In this document: piece after piece, positions 14,238 through 24,528 of the stretch
How the letters are laid out: each line of letters starts with the position of its first letter
How positions within the stretch are numbered: position 1 is the stretch's first letter
Origin: Pseudomonas sp. ISL-84
GTDB lineage: Bacteria; Bacillota; Bacilli; Bacillales; Cytobacillaceae
Direction: 5' to 3'
NCBI GenBank assembly: GCA_018613035.1
Contig: JAGGRA010000029.1
Span: 1 to 64,000 of the forward strand
DNA length: 64,000 bases
The notes under the pieces: generated by a model
The model's input: only the letters and a program-made list of their open reading frames with translations
Told to the model about the DNA's origin: nothing
Database searches by the model: none
Made by a program: the position numbers and the translations under genes

Positions 14238-14507
14238 TCAGTTTTTTTCTGTAAGCGCTTCACTTATAGTGATGGTGTCAATATGCCCAAATTGCACTTC
14301 TTCCCCATTCATTTCAACGACCGGAATCATCAAGCCGTATTTTTCTGTCAGTTCATCGCTCTCATCGATATCGCGTTCAATTAACGTAAAATGGTGTTCT
14401 TTCTTTAGTTCTACTAGTACATCCTTTGCTTTTTCGCATAGCGGGCATCTGCTTCGCGTATATAGCACGATCTCTGGCTGGTTCACTGTGATAATCTCCT
14501 TTATCAA
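14238..14507 (-). CDS. Glutaredoxin-like thiol protein
   Basis: A small thioredoxin-fold protein of 89 residues with the redox motif CPLC (Cys21, Cys24), a central strand FTLIERDID and a cis-proline-type IPVVEMNG segment. Its ATG overlaps the rpoN stop by 4 nt, so it is translationally coupled to rpoN. The pairing with rpoN is consistent but gives no substrate; thiol-disulfide exchange is inferred from the fold only. Confidence 0.8.
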   Translation of the reverse strand: MIKEIITVNQPEIVLYTRSRCPLCEKAKDVLVELKKEHHFTLIERDIDESDELTEKYGLMIPVVEMNGEEVQFGHIDTITISEALTEKN

Positions 14508-15835
14508 TCATACCTTTTCCGTTTTGATGAAGATGGGATGCCAAGCTGGTCACGATATTTCGCAATCGTTCTTCTGCTGACAACCATTCCTTCCTTTTCT
14601 TTCAGCAGCTTTACCAGCTCCTGATCGGATAAAGGCTTTTGCTTATTTTCCCCTTCAATCATTTTACTAATAATCGTCTTCACCTGCTGAGATGATGTAT
14701 TTTCATCGGAGACTGTTTTAATCGTGCTTGAGAAGAAGGATCTAAGCTCATACGTTCCGTACGGTGTTTGTGCATATTTTTCCCGGACTGCACGGCTGAC
14801 TGTGGATTCATGGATATCAAGCTCATCTGAAATTTCCTTCATCGTCATCGGTTTTATGTGTGAGGGTCCTTTTATAAAAAAGTCCTGCTGTTTTTCAACA
14901 ATTTTCAAGGTAACATTGGTGAGCGTCTCTTTTCTTTGTTCTATGCTCCTTACGATCCAATGATAATCCTGCTGCTTCTCCTGGAGGAAGCGGCTCACAT
15001 TCCGATCTCCAGCAGCAGAAAAACGTTTATAGTAATCATTATTAAAACTGATCTTCGGAAGGGCTTCGTCAAAAACGCTGACTGAAAAAGATTCCCCATC
15101 CCATTTTATGATCACGTCCGGTGTTATATATGCGGACTTTTCGCTTTGAAAGGATGATGCCGGCCTTGGGTTCATGGTCTGAACGAGATCGAAAACCTCC
15201 TGGATTTCCTTCAGTTCCACGCCCAGCTGCTTCGCGATCTCCTTCCACTTCTTTTCCGCAAAAAGAGTGAAATATTCATCAATAATTGCTTCTGCCAGCT
15301 CGTTTCTTTCGGGCATTCTTTTCAGCTGCAATGAAAGACATTCCTGCAGGTTTCTGGCCCCTACACCGGCAGGCTCCAATTCCTGTATCATTTCCAGCAA
15401 GCGTTCCGCTTCCTCTGGCGATATACCGAAAGATGAGGCAACGGCGCTAAGCTCCGCCCGGAAGTAACCGTTTTCATCAAGGCTTTCAATAAGGCGTTCG
15501 ATTACCTTTTTTTCAGCAGCGTTCAAATTGAAGTGCAGCTGTGACTTTAAGTGCTCATCCAGCAGCATCGTTTTTCCGCAGCCAATTTGCTCAATCCAAT
15601 TTATTTTATCTTTTTCAAATTTTTTTCTCGTCGGTTTCACACGGTCATAACGGGGATCCATCGATTGGACGTGACCTGACTCTACTTTTAAGAGGGGATT
15701 TTCAAGCGCTTTACTCTCGAGGAAAGATGAGAGCTCCAGTGTGCTATATTGCAAAAGGGCAATCGCCTGCGTTAGCTCCTGTGTCATTGCTAATTTCATT
15801 GTCTGCTGCTGCCATAACCCAGCTTTCAAATTCAT
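14504..15835 (-). CDS. rpoN: RNA polymerase sigma-54 factor (SigL/RpoN)
   Basis: Sigma-54 directs transcription from -24/-12 promoters together with AAA+ activators; in Bacillus it serves levanase, arginine and acetoin catabolism. Region I is glutamine- and leucine-rich (GLWQQQTMKLAMTQEL). The core-binding middle region follows, and the RpoN box appears as SRRTIAKYRDQLGI near the end. The open frame extends 45 codons upstream, but GGGGGAATGTACG precedes the ATG at 15835, and MNLKAGLWQQQ is the family start, giving 443 residues (436 in B. subtilis). Confidence 0.96.
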   Translation of the reverse strand: MNLKAGLWQQQTMKLAMTQELTQAIALLQYSTLELSSFLESKALENPLLKVESGHVQSMDPRYDRVKPTRKKFEKDKINWIEQIGCGKTMLLDEHLKSQLHFNLNAAEKKVIERLIESLDENGYFRAELSAVASSFGISPEEAERLLEMIQELEPAGVGARNLQECLSLQLKRMPERNELAEAIIDEYFTLFAEKKWKEIAKQLGVELKEIQEVFDLVQTMNPRPASSFQSEKSAYITPDVIIKWDGESFSVSVFDEALPKISFNNDYYKRFSAAGDRNVSRFLQEKQQDYHWIVRSIEQRKETLTNVTLKIVEKQQDFFIKGPSHIKPMTMKEISDELDIHESTVSRAVREKYAQTPYGTYELRSFFSSTIKTVSDENTSSQQVKTIISKMIEGENKQKPLSDQELVKLLKEKEGMVVSRRTIAKYRDQLGIPSSSKRKRYD

Positions 15836-16060
15836 CGTACATTCCCCCTGTCCCCATTTTACAATATTCGCGGTAAATGTTGTATGGAAATATCTTGCCA
15901 GCTGCTGTAAAAAAACCTGCTGGTACCTTCTCCGCTCCATTTTTCTGAATACTTCACCATATGCAAGCAAAGGGGAATAATATTCTTTTTTGTAGTAAAA
16001 ATTGTGGATTTTAGCGAATCTTATTTAGTTCATTATAGTTTGGGACATTTTTTAGTATTG

Positions 16061-16241
16061 TCTCTGTTAAAGCTTAATGTTGTTTTTTAGCACCCTGTTG
16101 ATTGGAGCGGAAGGCACGAGACTCCTGCGGGAGTGCGGATCAAAGGGAGACCCCACAGGAGCAAAGCGACGAGGAGGCTCCCGGACCGCCCGCGGAAAGG
16201 GAGTGCCTGCAGCGGAAATCAACAGGCAAATTTAACAGAGC
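16061..16241. repeat. MITE-like dispersed repeat, copy B
   Basis: Ends TCTCTGTTAA and TTAACAGAGC, inner GTTGATT/AATCAAC pair and GC-rich core. It is the reverse complement of copy A (1627-1806) with about the same length. Confidence 0.85.
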
Positions 16242-16260
16242 TTTAGTATTAAGCGGTATT

Positions 16261-16331
16261 AGAAGGGATAAGAGAATTTATGTGCGGATAAAAGTTTTTC
16301 TGTGTGGATATCACCGATTTATGTGTGGATA
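16261..16331. repeat. Phased repeat array 2: TGTGTGGATA units
   Basis: TGTGCGGATA at 16281, TGTGTGGATA at 16301 and 16322, plus a weak unit AGAAGGGATA at 16261, spaced 20-21 bp. It directly follows MITE copy B and precedes the tRNA terminator. Confidence 0.6.
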
Positions 16332-16363
16332 AATTTTTTATGTTCAATTGGGGAAAACGGACA

Positions 16364-16400
16364 AAATAAAAACCCCCTGTCCATATCAGACAAGGAGTTT
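16364..16400 (-). terminator. Terminator of tRNA-Arg
   Basis: Minus strand stem AACTCCTTGTC / GGACAGGGGGTT followed by TTTATTTT. Confidence 0.75.
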
Positions 16401-16406
16401 TGGCAG

Positions 16407-16478
16407 CGCCCTCGGCAGGAATCGAACCCACATCTCAAGAACCGGAATCTTACGTGCTATCCGTTGCACCACGAGGGC
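16407..16478 (-). tRNA. tRNA-Arg (anticodon CCG)
   Basis: A 72-nt cloverleaf: acceptor GCCCTCG / CGAGGGC with discriminator G. The D-arm contains GGTGCAACGGATAGCAC and the anticodon loop is TTCCGGT (CCG, reading CGG). The T-arm is GTGGGTTCGATTCCTGC. CCA is not encoded directly after the discriminator. It stands alone with its own terminator. Confidence 0.93.
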
Positions 16479-16659
16479 AGATATGTTAATCACAGGCTGA
16501 CCAAGCGCTCAGCCGTTACGATTACTAATTATATGATATGTTCCTTAACTTTGCAAGCATACTTTTGTTTAAAAATTGGAGCAATGGGTATCATGGAATG
16601 GAAAAGGACAACAAAGAAAATGATGTCGAACGAATATGCCTGGCTTTCCATGCGATTTG

Positions 16660-16689
16660 TTTGACCTTAATTGACCATGAGTGTATCAT
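16660..16689 (+). promoter_or_regulatory. CtsR box overlapping a clpP promoter
   Basis: TTTGACC-TTA-ATTGACC (16660-16676) is the reverse complement of the CtsR heptad pair GGTCAAT-TAA-GGTCAAA. TTGACC (16661-16666), a 17-bp spacer and TATCAT (16684-16689) form a plausible sigma-A promoter inside it. CtsR represses clp genes until heat or protein stress. The promoter is ~280 bp from clpP because a repeat occupies the leader. Confidence 0.7.
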
Positions 16690-16710
16690 GATAGTACATA
16701 CAGAACGAAA

Positions 16711-16889
16711 TGCGGAAGCGCCTTCTAGATGAACTTCAACTAAAGACCGCCACGTCCTGTGGCGAACGTTGAAGCCAGCCCATCCTGTGCAAGTCCGACA
16801 AGCATAAGACGAATCACGCAGGAAATCCTGATTTCTGGAGTGATTTGGCTTATGACTCGAGGAGCTAGGCGCTGAAGCTAGACAGCTTA
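16711..16889. repeat. Dispersed repeat family 2, copy 2, inside the clpP leader
   Basis: Starts TGCGGAAGCGCC, contains CATAAGACGAATC, CGCAGGAAAT and CTTATGACTCGAGGAGCTAG, and ends GGCGCTGAAGCTAGACAGCTT. It lies between the CtsR-type promoter and the clpP ribosome binding site. Confidence 0.7.
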
Positions 16890-16964
16890 AAATTTTCTTC
16901 ACTTGGAAGAACATGCTTGTTCACATTGTATGTTGAACCCTTATTTTAAAGGAGGAATTTGAAA

Positions 16965-17570
16965 ATGAACTTAATCCCTACAGTTATTGAACAAACAAAC
17001 CGCGGGGAGCGCGCTTATGATATTTACTCCCGCCTTTTAAAAGACCGCATTATTATGCTGGGAAGCGGAATCGACGATAATGTGGCTAACTCTATTGTTG
17101 CCCAGTTGTTATTCCTTGAAGCTGAAAACCCTGAGAAAGACATTTCTATTTACATAAATAGCCCTGGCGGAAGCATCACAGCTGGTATGGCTATTTATGA
17201 TACTATGCAATTTATCAGGCCAAAGGTACAGACGATTTGTATCGGTATGGCTGCATCAATGGGTGCTTTCTTGCTTGCTGCAGGTGAAAAAGGCAAGCGT
17301 TTTGCCCTTCCAAACAGTGAAGTTATGATTCACCAGCCACTTGGCGGTGCACAGGGCCAGGCGACAGAAATTGAAATTGCTGCAAAGCGCATTCTATTCC
17401 TTCGCGAAAAGCTGAATACGATCCTTTCAGAGCGCACAGGACAGCCGCTTGAAGTGATTGCAAGAGACACTGACCGCGACAACTTCATGACAGCTGAAAG
17501 AGCGCTTGAATACGGTCTGGTTGATCAGATTATTACCCGCAATTCCCTGGAAGAAAAGAAAGATAAATAA
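16965..17570 (+). CDS. clpP: ATP-dependent Clp protease proteolytic subunit
   Basis: Serine protease that forms a double-heptamer chamber with ClpC, ClpX or ClpE and degrades damaged and SsrA-tagged proteins. The 201 residues show the complete triad: Ser98 (AASMGA), His123 (MIHQP) and Asp172 (DRDN). A TTG two codons upstream is in frame, but GGAGG is spaced 9 nt from the ATG at 16965 and [11 protein letters not shown] is the conserved start. It is monocistronic, with a shared terminator facing crh, and likely CtsR-controlled. Confidence 0.98.
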   Translation: MNLIPTVIEQTNRGERAYDIYSRLLKDRIIMLGSGIDDNVANSIVAQLLFLEAENPEKDISIYINSPGGSITAGMAIYDTMQFIRPKVQTICIGMAASMGAFLLAAGEKGKRFALPNSEVMIHQPLGGAQGQATEIEIAAKRILFLREKLNTILSERTGQPLEVIARDTDRDNFMTAERALEYGLVDQIITRNSLEEKKDK

Positions 17571-17575
17571 GATAA

Positions 17576-17610
17576 AAAACAACTCGCATCTTCCCGATGC
17601 GAGTTGTTTT
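17576..17610. terminator. Bidirectional terminator between clpP and crh
   Basis: Perfect 15-bp stem AAAACAACTCGCATC / GATGCGAGTTGTTTT with loop TTCCC; T-rich on both strands. Confidence 0.9.
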
Positions 17611-17866
17611 AATTTTCCTTCTGAATGTATTTTGCCAGTTCTTCGATCGCTTCGTTTTCGTCGTTTCCTTCTGCTTTTAAGGTAACCACAGACCCGGAAC
17701 TGACTGCGAGGCTCATAAGCCCCATAATACTTTTCGCATTTACCTTTTTGCCGTCCTTTTCAAGGAAGATATCGGATGAGAACCGATTTGCCTCCTGAAC
17801 AAATAATGCTGCCGGACGTGCCTGCAATCCTGTTTTAAGCTTAACTTCAACCTGTTTTTCCGCCAT
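17609..17866 (-). CDS. crh: Catabolite repression HPr-like protein Crh
   Basis: HPr paralogue that, when phosphorylated on Ser46 by HprK, acts as co-repressor with CcpA. It cannot carry phosphate in the PTS. The sequence shows why: the HPr site His15 is Gln15 (TGLQARPA), while Ser46 is kept in AKSIMGLMSLA. Length 85 matches B. subtilis Crh. It is last in the rapZ-yvcK-whiA-crh series, 27 nt from whiA. The kinase gene hprK is in this same window (36206-37141). Confidence 0.96.
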   Translation of the reverse strand: MAEKQVEVKLKTGLQARPAALFVQEANRFSSDIFLEKDGKKVNAKSIMGLMSLAVSSGSVVTLKAEGNDENEAIEELAKYIQKEN

Positions 17867-17893
17867 GTTTATCTCCTCCCTGCTGACTCCTTG

Positions 17894-18844
17894 TTAATGA
17901 TGTGATATCGTTTCTCCTGTTCGGAGTTTATCAGCTATTTCATCTATTTTTCTTAATCTGTGATTGATGCCCGATTTACTAATATTGCTGCCTGAGACCA
18001 TTTCCCCAAGCTCTTTCAATGTGACATCCTGATACGCCACACGCAATTCGGCGATCTCCCTTAGCTTGTCAGGCAGAATCTGCAGGCCGACTGTCTGGTC
18101 GATGAACCGAATGTTTTCAACCTGTCGCAGCGCTGCACCGATGGTTTTGTTCAAGTTCGCTGTTTCACAATTTACGAGACGGTTAACCGAATTTCGCATA
18201 TCCCGCACAATCCGGATATCTTCAAAGCGCAGCAATGCAGAGTGGGCACCGATAATGTTCAGGAATTCGGTTATCTTTTCAGCTTCCTTTAAGTACGTGA
18301 TATATCCTTTTTTCCGTTCGAGTGTTTTGCTGTTCAGTCCGAACGTATTCATTAATTCACACAGAGCGTCGTTATGCTCCTTATAAAGCGAAGCAATTTC
18401 AAGATGATAGGATGAGGTTTCCGGGTTATTAACTGACCCCCCGGCAAGGAATGCGCCGCGCAGGTAAGAACGCTTACAACATTTCTTTTTAATAAGCTCA
18501 CCCGAAATATCGTGTGTAAAAACGAATCCCTCGCTTAAAATTTTCAGGTCATCAAGTATCATGCTTGCCTGTTCGTTCAATCTGACAATATAAACATTGT
18601 TCTTTTTCAATCTCATTTTCTTGCGGACAAGCAGCTCAACCTGAACTTGATAGTTCTTTTTTATCAGTGTGTAAATCCTTCTTGCGATTGCCGCATTTTC
18701 CGTCTGAATATCCACGATCAATTTTTTATTTGAAAAAGAAAGTGATCCATTCATCCTGATGAGTGCGGATAATTCCGCTTTTCCACAGCAATCTTTTATT
18801 TCCAGGTTCGTCAATTCCTTTTTCGTTTCCGAAGCGAAAGACAT
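17894..18844 (-). CDS. whiA: WhiA, DNA-binding cell division/sporulation protein
   Basis: WhiA has a degenerate LAGLIDADG-like N-terminal domain and a C-terminal helix-turn-helix. In Bacillus it affects cell division and chromosome segregation. The 316 residues from [12 protein letters not shown] equal the B. subtilis length. The longer frame (seven extra codons) is rejected because those codons contain the ribosome binding site GGGGGTGAAGGG. The C-terminus shows [21 protein letters not shown], the HTH. It lies between yvcK and crh. Confidence 0.95.
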   Translation of the reverse strand: MSFASETKKELTNLEIKDCCGKAELSALIRMNGSLSFSNKKLIVDIQTENAAIARRIYTLIKKNYQVQVELLVRKKMRLKKNNVYIVRLNEQASMILDDLKILSEGFVFTHDISGELIKKKCCKRSYLRGAFLAGGSVNNPETSSYHLEIASLYKEHNDALCELMNTFGLNSKTLERKKGYITYLKEAEKITEFLNIIGAHSALLRFEDIRIVRDMRNSVNRLVNCETANLNKTIGAALRQVENIRFIDQTVGLQILPDKLREIAELRVAYQDVTLKELGEMVSGSNISKSGINHRLRKIDEIADKLRTGETISHH

Positions 18845-18970
18845 CCCTTCACCCCCTATCTGCAAAAACTGAAGCCAGGATAAAAACTATTCTTTAGAAA
18901 TAATATTCTTTCCAGTGCAAGCGTATGCACCATTTAAATATCATCGGCTTAGCCTTTGCACACATATATA

Positions 18971-19948
18971 TTACGCGTTAAAACGCTTATTGGTTTCATC
19001 TAAAAGCAAATTATAGAGCATTTGGGCAACTTCTTTTGTATCATGGCGAATCATCCCATTTTCGTGGCTGACAATCTCGCCATGCATAATCTCAAGGCCC
19101 AGTTCGGTCAGTGCACCTGTATCATAAACAACAGGCTTAGCCATTTCCTCGCTATACCGTTCCTGGATATGCTGAGGAATTTCTTCATTATTGACAAGAA
19201 TCGTGTTGATAAACGCACAGCTCATATGGTCATATAACGCCTTCACATGGTCACTGGCTGTATAGTCAAGCGTTTCTCCTGCTTGTGTCATTAAATTGCA
19301 TATATACACTTTTTTGGCTTTCGAATGGCAAACCTCGCTGCCAAGCTTAGGCACTAGCAGGTTTGGAAGTATGCTTGTGTATAAGCTGCCAGGCCCAATA
19401 ATAATCATATCTGCCTGTCTGATTGCCTGCAGTGTTTCAGGCAGGGCTTTAATATTTTTAGGCGTTAAGAATACCCGTTTAATTTTTTTGCCGGAGTAAG
19501 GGATCTTCGATTCACCTGAAACGATTGTCCCGTCTTCCATTTCCGCATGCAGCACAACACTTTGATTGGCAGCCGGCAGAACCTTTCCCCGTACATTTAA
19601 AACCTTGCTCATTTCCTGAATGGCATGGACAAAATTGCCTGTAATCGAGGTCATGGCTGCAAGAATCAGGTTACCGAGTGAATGGCCGGATAACTCATTG
19701 GATGTCGCAAAGCGATGCTGGAACATCTCTTCAATCAGCGGCTCCACATCTGATAGAGCTGCCAGTACATTACGGATATCCCCAGGCGGAGGGATGCGAA
19801 GGTCCGTTCGTAATCTTCCTGAGCTCCCGCCATCATCGGCTACTGTCACAATCGCAGTAATATCAACAGGATGCTTCTTTAATCCCCGCAGGAGAACGGG
19901 CAATCCTGTTCCGCCTCCGATGATGACAATTCTAGGCTGTCTGTTCAT
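18971..19948 (-). CDS. yvcK: Gluconeogenesis factor YvcK (CofD-like)
   Basis: YvcK binds UDP-GlcNAc and is needed for morphology and peptidoglycan synthesis on gluconeogenic carbon. The 325 residues begin [18 protein letters not shown], a glycine-rich nucleotide loop. [12 protein letters not shown] and [12 protein letters not shown] are typical of the CofD/YvcK fold, and [16 protein letters not shown] is near the middle. Its ATG overlaps the rapZ stop by 4 nt. The next gene is whiA, a conserved Gram-positive cluster. Confidence 0.95.
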   Translation of the reverse strand: MNRQPRIVIIGGGTGLPVLLRGLKKHPVDITAIVTVADDGGSSGRLRTDLRIPPPGDIRNVLAALSDVEPLIEEMFQHRFATSNELSGHSLGNLILAAMTSITGNFVHAIQEMSKVLNVRGKVLPAANQSVVLHAEMEDGTIVSGESKIPYSGKKIKRVFLTPKNIKALPETLQAIRQADMIIIGPGSLYTSILPNLLVPKLGSEVCHSKAKKVYICNLMTQAGETLDYTASDHVKALYDHMSCAFINTILVNNEEIPQHIQERYSEEMAKPVVYDTGALTELGLEIMHGEIVSHENGMIRHDTKEVAQMLYNLLLDETNKRFNA

Positions 19949-20838
19949 TTGGTGTTTTCCTTTCTCCTCTCGATGTCACGATGAGTGATAGCCGTGTGGT
20001 AGTCCTTTTTAAAATAATTGGCTATATATTCTGCCAATGCTACCGAACGGTGCTGGCCTCCAGTACAGCCAATCGCCACAACGAGCTGGGCCTTTCCTTC
20101 CCTTTTATAGTGAGGAAGCATAAAGCTCAGCAGCTCCGTAACCTTCTCGAGGAATTTACTTGTTTCCGTCCATTTCAGCACATAGCTGGAAACATCTTCA
20201 TCCAAACCAGTTTTCGGCCTCATATGCTCGATATAATGAGGATTTGGCAGGAAACGCACATCGAATACAAGATCTGCGTCAATCGGTATTCCATGCTTAA
20301 AGCCAAAGGACATCACATTGACAGTAAAGATTGTCTTTTTATTTAATGAAAATTCCGTAAGAATTTTTTCACGCAATTCTCTTGGTTTCATTTGGGAAGT
20401 GTTATAAATAAGCTGGGCCCTTCCTTTTAACTCCTCCAGCAGCTCCCGCTCAAGCTTAATTCCTTCCAGGGGCAATCCGGATGGAGCAAGGGGATGTGAT
20501 CGTCTGGTTTCCTTATATCTTCTAACCAATGTCGAATCATCCGCGTCCAGGAAAAGAATTTGCGGGGTAACCCATGAGGTCTCCGATAACTCATCCAAAG
20601 CCTTAAACAAATGATCGAAAAATTCACGCCCGCGCAAATCCATCACTAATGCTACCTTATTCATCTTATTACCTGATTCCTTCATCAGTTCAAGAAACTT
20701 CGGCAGCAGTGTCGGCGGCAAATTATCGACACAGAAGAAGCCAAGGTCTTCAAAGCTTTGAATGGCTACCGTCTTGCCGGCCCCCGACATTCCCGTAATA
20801 ATGACCATTTGAGTATCATTCACAGCACCCGTACTCAT
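19945..20838 (-). CDS. rapZ: RNase adapter protein RapZ (YvcJ)
   Basis: P-loop nucleotide-binding protein. E. coli RapZ controls GlmS through small RNAs, and B. subtilis YvcJ affects competence and binds nucleotides. Walker A is GMSGAGKT (~16-23). [17 protein letters not shown] follows, and the conserved C-terminus includes [18 protein letters not shown]. Length 297 agrees with the family. It overlaps yvcK; the Nudix gene is 27 nt upstream in the same operon. Confidence 0.94.
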   Translation of the reverse strand: MSTGAVNDTQMVIITGMSGAGKTVAIQSFEDLGFFCVDNLPPTLLPKFLELMKESGNKMNKVALVMDLRGREFFDHLFKALDELSETSWVTPQILFLDADDSTLVRRYKETRRSHPLAPSGLPLEGIKLERELLEELKGRAQLIYNTSQMKPRELREKILTEFSLNKKTIFTVNVMSFGFKHGIPIDADLVFDVRFLPNPHYIEHMRPKTGLDEDVSSYVLKWTETSKFLEKVTELLSFMLPHYKREGKAQLVVAIGCTGGQHRSVALAEYIANYFKKDYHTAITHRDIERRKENTK

Positions 20839-20865
20839 TCTATTTCCCCCTGTTTATGTCAAAAT

Positions 20866-21327
20866 TCAGCTAGGATCCAGCCTGTAACTGATCAATTCAA
20901 AGTCTGGCGTGTACGTAAACGTTCCATAAATCATGCCCTGGCCGTGAATCATATATTCCAATATATGTGAATCACCAGCAGCCATCGGCAGATTTTTTAT
21001 CTCCGAAAACGGATGCCAGCGAAGCTTGCCTTCCTCGGACTCATCCACATTTAAACCATCGGAGGCTGTGGCCAGGAACGTGAACATCATCCACTCCTGT
21101 ACAACCTTATCGCCATCCTTCATGATAAAGGTAAAAATCCCTTTTATATTGGGATTGCGGAGATAGATCCCGGTTTCTTCCCTGAACTCACGGATGCACG
21201 AGTCCCTTACTGATTCGCCCGGCTCCATTTTTCCGCCCGGCGCCACCCACCAGCCTCGTCTGGGCTTTTGCAAAAGCAATACTTGATCATCTTTTAATAA
21301 CACACAATTCGTGACTCGCTGCAACAC
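20866..21327 (-). CDS. Nudix hydrolase (YvcI type)
   Basis: Predicted hydrolase of nucleoside diphosphates linked to another moiety. The Nudix box GGKMEPGESVRDSC-IREFREETGI (~33-56) is complete with the catalytic REFREE. The frame can start at GTG 21327 or TTG 21324. AGAGGTG fits both, and the B. subtilis homologue beginning MQRVTNC favours the TTG. It is first in the Nudix-rapZ-yvcK-whiA-crh operon. The substrate is unknown. Confidence 0.88.
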   Translation of the reverse strand: MLQRVTNCVLLKDDQVLLLQKPRRGWWVAPGGKMEPGESVRDSCIREFREETGIYLRNPNIKGIFTFIMKDGDKVVQEWMMFTFLATASDGLNVDESEEGKLRWHPFSEIKNLPMAAGDSHILEYMIHGQGMIYGTFTYTPDFELISYRLDPS

Positions 21328-21571
21328 TATTCACCTCTAATTTATCCGAATCATTCCGTTACCTGCTTTTGCACGGAATCGCTTTATGTAAAAGCCGGCT
21401 AACGCTTTTCTTTATTCCTTTCATTATACTATTTTTGTCTTACAGCCACAATGAATACAGATTTCCAATAAAGAAAGTTAAAAAGAATACCGGAGGGGCC
21501 TGTTGAGTACTTCGCAAACCGCTGGCAAGACTTGATTCCGTAAGCCTCTCTCCATATAAACTTCCCAATGC

Positions 21572-21603
21572 AAAAAAAAGAGCACAGGCCAAGTGCCTGT
21601 GCT
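21572..21603 (-). terminator. Orphan terminator upstream of the Nudix gene
   Basis: Minus strand stem AGCACAGGC / GCCTGTGCT (21603-21581), then a T8 run. trxB already has its own terminator at 21742-21785, so this one would serve an unidentified transcript from 21604-21741. The rest of the 21328-21789 gap shows no reading frame I can support. Confidence 0.65.
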
Positions 21604-21741
21604 TTACAAAGGATTATATCTTTAAAAGGGGGTCAATTTCTATTCCTATATTACCCGATATTTATTTCACACAGGTTACAGGAGAATTAAAACAACATGA
21701 CTTTTTGTTAATCTTTGCACGAGGTGGCTAAATTTTCTAAT

Positions 21742-21785
21742 AAAAAAAGCTGCACGTACCCCTTTTGGGCGATGTGCAGCTTTTT
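21742..21785 (-). terminator. Terminator of trxB
   Basis: Minus strand stem AAAAAGCTGCAC / GTGCAGCTTTTTTT with an inner GCCC/GGGG pairing. Confidence 0.85.
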
Positions 21786-21789
21786 GAGA

Positions 21790-22746
<957 letters not shown>

Positions 22747-22881
22747 TCACTCCTTCAGTAATCTGCTCTCCTGTAATATCCGCAAGGTTTATTATTAAAT
22801 AGTCCTTTATTACGCATATTATAGTATGACCTTCTTACTGCTATCCTATAAAATCCAAGAGTGTTTCGTCCAAAAATCTGC

Positions 22882-24381
22882 TCACTGAAGACGGTCGTTC
22901 ACAGATTTCACATATTTGCCCATCGTTGAAGCGGAAATTCCGTACCTGCCGGCTATTTTTGATTGTGAAACCTTTTCGTTGCGGAGCTTATGCCACACAT
23001 ATTCAATGGCAGCGGCCCAGGCTTCTTTATTTTTAACGTTCTGCTGGTTATTTGTCATTTCAACAAAAATGGTAAACCACATTAAATATAACCCGGCTTC
23101 CACTGTACCGATTGGATGATGGTTTTCATAAAGCAGCTCGGCCGTTTTATGCGCATCCTGTACGCCGTTCGGCGTTTCCTGCTCGTTCTTAACAAATGAA
23201 AGATAATCCTTTTCCATTTGTGTGAACCTGCCATTTTCGACCATTGCGTCTGATGCCAAAATGTCATTTTTTCTGCTGGAAACGGACGTTAGGAAAAGTC
23301 CAAATAAGCGCTCTTCAATATAATCGCTTTCCAGCTTTTTCAGAATGGACGAATAGTGGTCTTCAAAACCGCTGTTCGTTACTTTTTCATCATTCCAAGG
23401 TTCAAAGCCAACCTTCTCCGGATTGATTTCGATTGCTTTCTTCCATGCAGATTTCGCCAGTTCTTCCCTGCCGGTAAAATAAGCTGAGTAAGACAGCCAG
23501 TAATAGAAGGGACCGTCCCCTTCAAAGCCCTTTTTCTGAAGCTTGCGCAGCCATGAAAAAGCAGCATCGTATTCACCTGTTAACGCAAAAGTCGCACCCA
23601 GTTTAAACTGATGTTCAACCGAAAGCGGCTTTATTTTTTTCAGGGCCTCTTTTAATAAACGCACCTGCCTGAAATCACGCTCATAAAAGGCAAAAACAAG
23701 CTTGTTGCAAAGAGCATGAAGATTTCCCGGATTTTCCTCAAGAACTTTCTCCAGAATATCGGAGGCCTTTTGGACCTCACCCAGGTAAAAATACGCCAAT
23801 GCCAGGTTGTTGTATGCGGACCAATACTCCGGATATTCATCAATTACCGAATTCAGGATCTCCACCGCTTTCGGAAAATGCCCGGACTCAAGCAATTCTC
23901 GTGCGTGCTCCTGCTTCGTAATTAGATCATCCTGCTCGTAAAGATCCTCATCCAAATCATCCGCCTCAAGCGTCAGTAAATCCAATAGATCCTCTGTATC
24001 TTCCGTGAACTCTCCGTCCCGATCCAAATCAAGATACGTATTTGCATGCTGATAAGCATCCTTAAAAAGACCCAAATGAGCATAATTGTTTGCGAGGAAA
24101 TAATGGCACTCCACCATATCCTCATCAAGCTCCTCCAGTATCATATGAAGCAATCGATTTGATTCCTGATACTCGCCCATCTCGGAATGGACAATCGCCA
24201 GCTGACAAACAATCATCGGTTCACCCGGCTCTAGCTGCATCGCACGCATTAAGTATTTCTTCGCTTTATGAAAATCCCTGCGGTGGTACGCCTTAATTCC
24301 TTTGGAAAAATAGTACTCACCTGTCGGGATAAATGACAGTAACTTTCCTTTTTGGTGTCTAGCCTTAGAGTCTTTGCTCAT
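22882..24381 (-). CDS. TPR-repeat protein with C-terminal HTH (YvcD-like)
   Basis: A cytoplasmic protein of 499 residues with no signal peptide. Tetratricopeptide repeats are evident at ~20-115 (YYFSKGIKAYHRRDFHKAKKY) and ~155-290 (AYNNLALAYFYLGEVQKASD). The end reads QSKIAGRYGISASTMGKYVKSV, a helix-turn-helix. The longer frame by four codons is rejected because GGAGGA overlaps its ATG and is correctly spaced for MSKDSKAR. B. subtilis carries a like gene (yvcD) before trxB. Function unknown; TPRs suggest protein contacts. Confidence 0.85.
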   Translation of the reverse strand: MSKDSKARHQKGKLLSFIPTGEYYFSKGIKAYHRRDFHKAKKYLMRAMQLEPGEPMIVCQLAIVHSEMGEYQESNRLLHMILEELDEDMVECHYFLANNYAHLGLFKDAYQHANTYLDLDRDGEFTEDTEDLLDLLTLEADDLDEDLYEQDDLITKQEHARELLESGHFPKAVEILNSVIDEYPEYWSAYNNLALAYFYLGEVQKASDILEKVLEENPGNLHALCNKLVFAFYERDFRQVRLLKEALKKIKPLSVEHQFKLGATFALTGEYDAAFSWLRKLQKKGFEGDGPFYYWLSYSAYFTGREELAKSAWKKAIEINPEKVGFEPWNDEKVTNSGFEDHYSSILKKLESDYIEERLFGLFLTSVSSRKNDILASDAMVENGRFTQMEKDYLSFVKNEQETPNGVQDAHKTAELLYENHHPIGTVEAGLYLMWFTIFVEMTNNQQNVKNKEAWAAAIEYVWHKLRNEKVSQSKIAGRYGISASTMGKYVKSVNDRLQ

Positions 24382-24528
24382 GAAATCCTCCATTAATGTT
24401 AGTAACTAAAGTAGTATATCATATGAACAAGCCTGCGGAGAAGGGATGAAATCACATTAGTGTTTCCAGCAGGATTTTTTTATTGGAAATCTTACCGCTG
24501 TTATGTTTTAAAGGGTTATTGCAGCAGT

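Noticed and set aside
16591-16914. 107-residue minus-strand frame upstream of clpP
   Set aside because: It spans the clpP promoter and a dispersed repeat and has no protein-family features.
17609-17866. Classical HPr (ptsH)
   Set aside because: Residue 15 is Gln rather than the phosphorylatable His, so it is Crh.
18785-18844. WhiA as an active homing endonuclease related to the fragment at 2-292
   Set aside because: Its LAGLIDADG-like domain is a conserved, degenerate part of WhiA across Gram-positives, unrelated to intron mobility.
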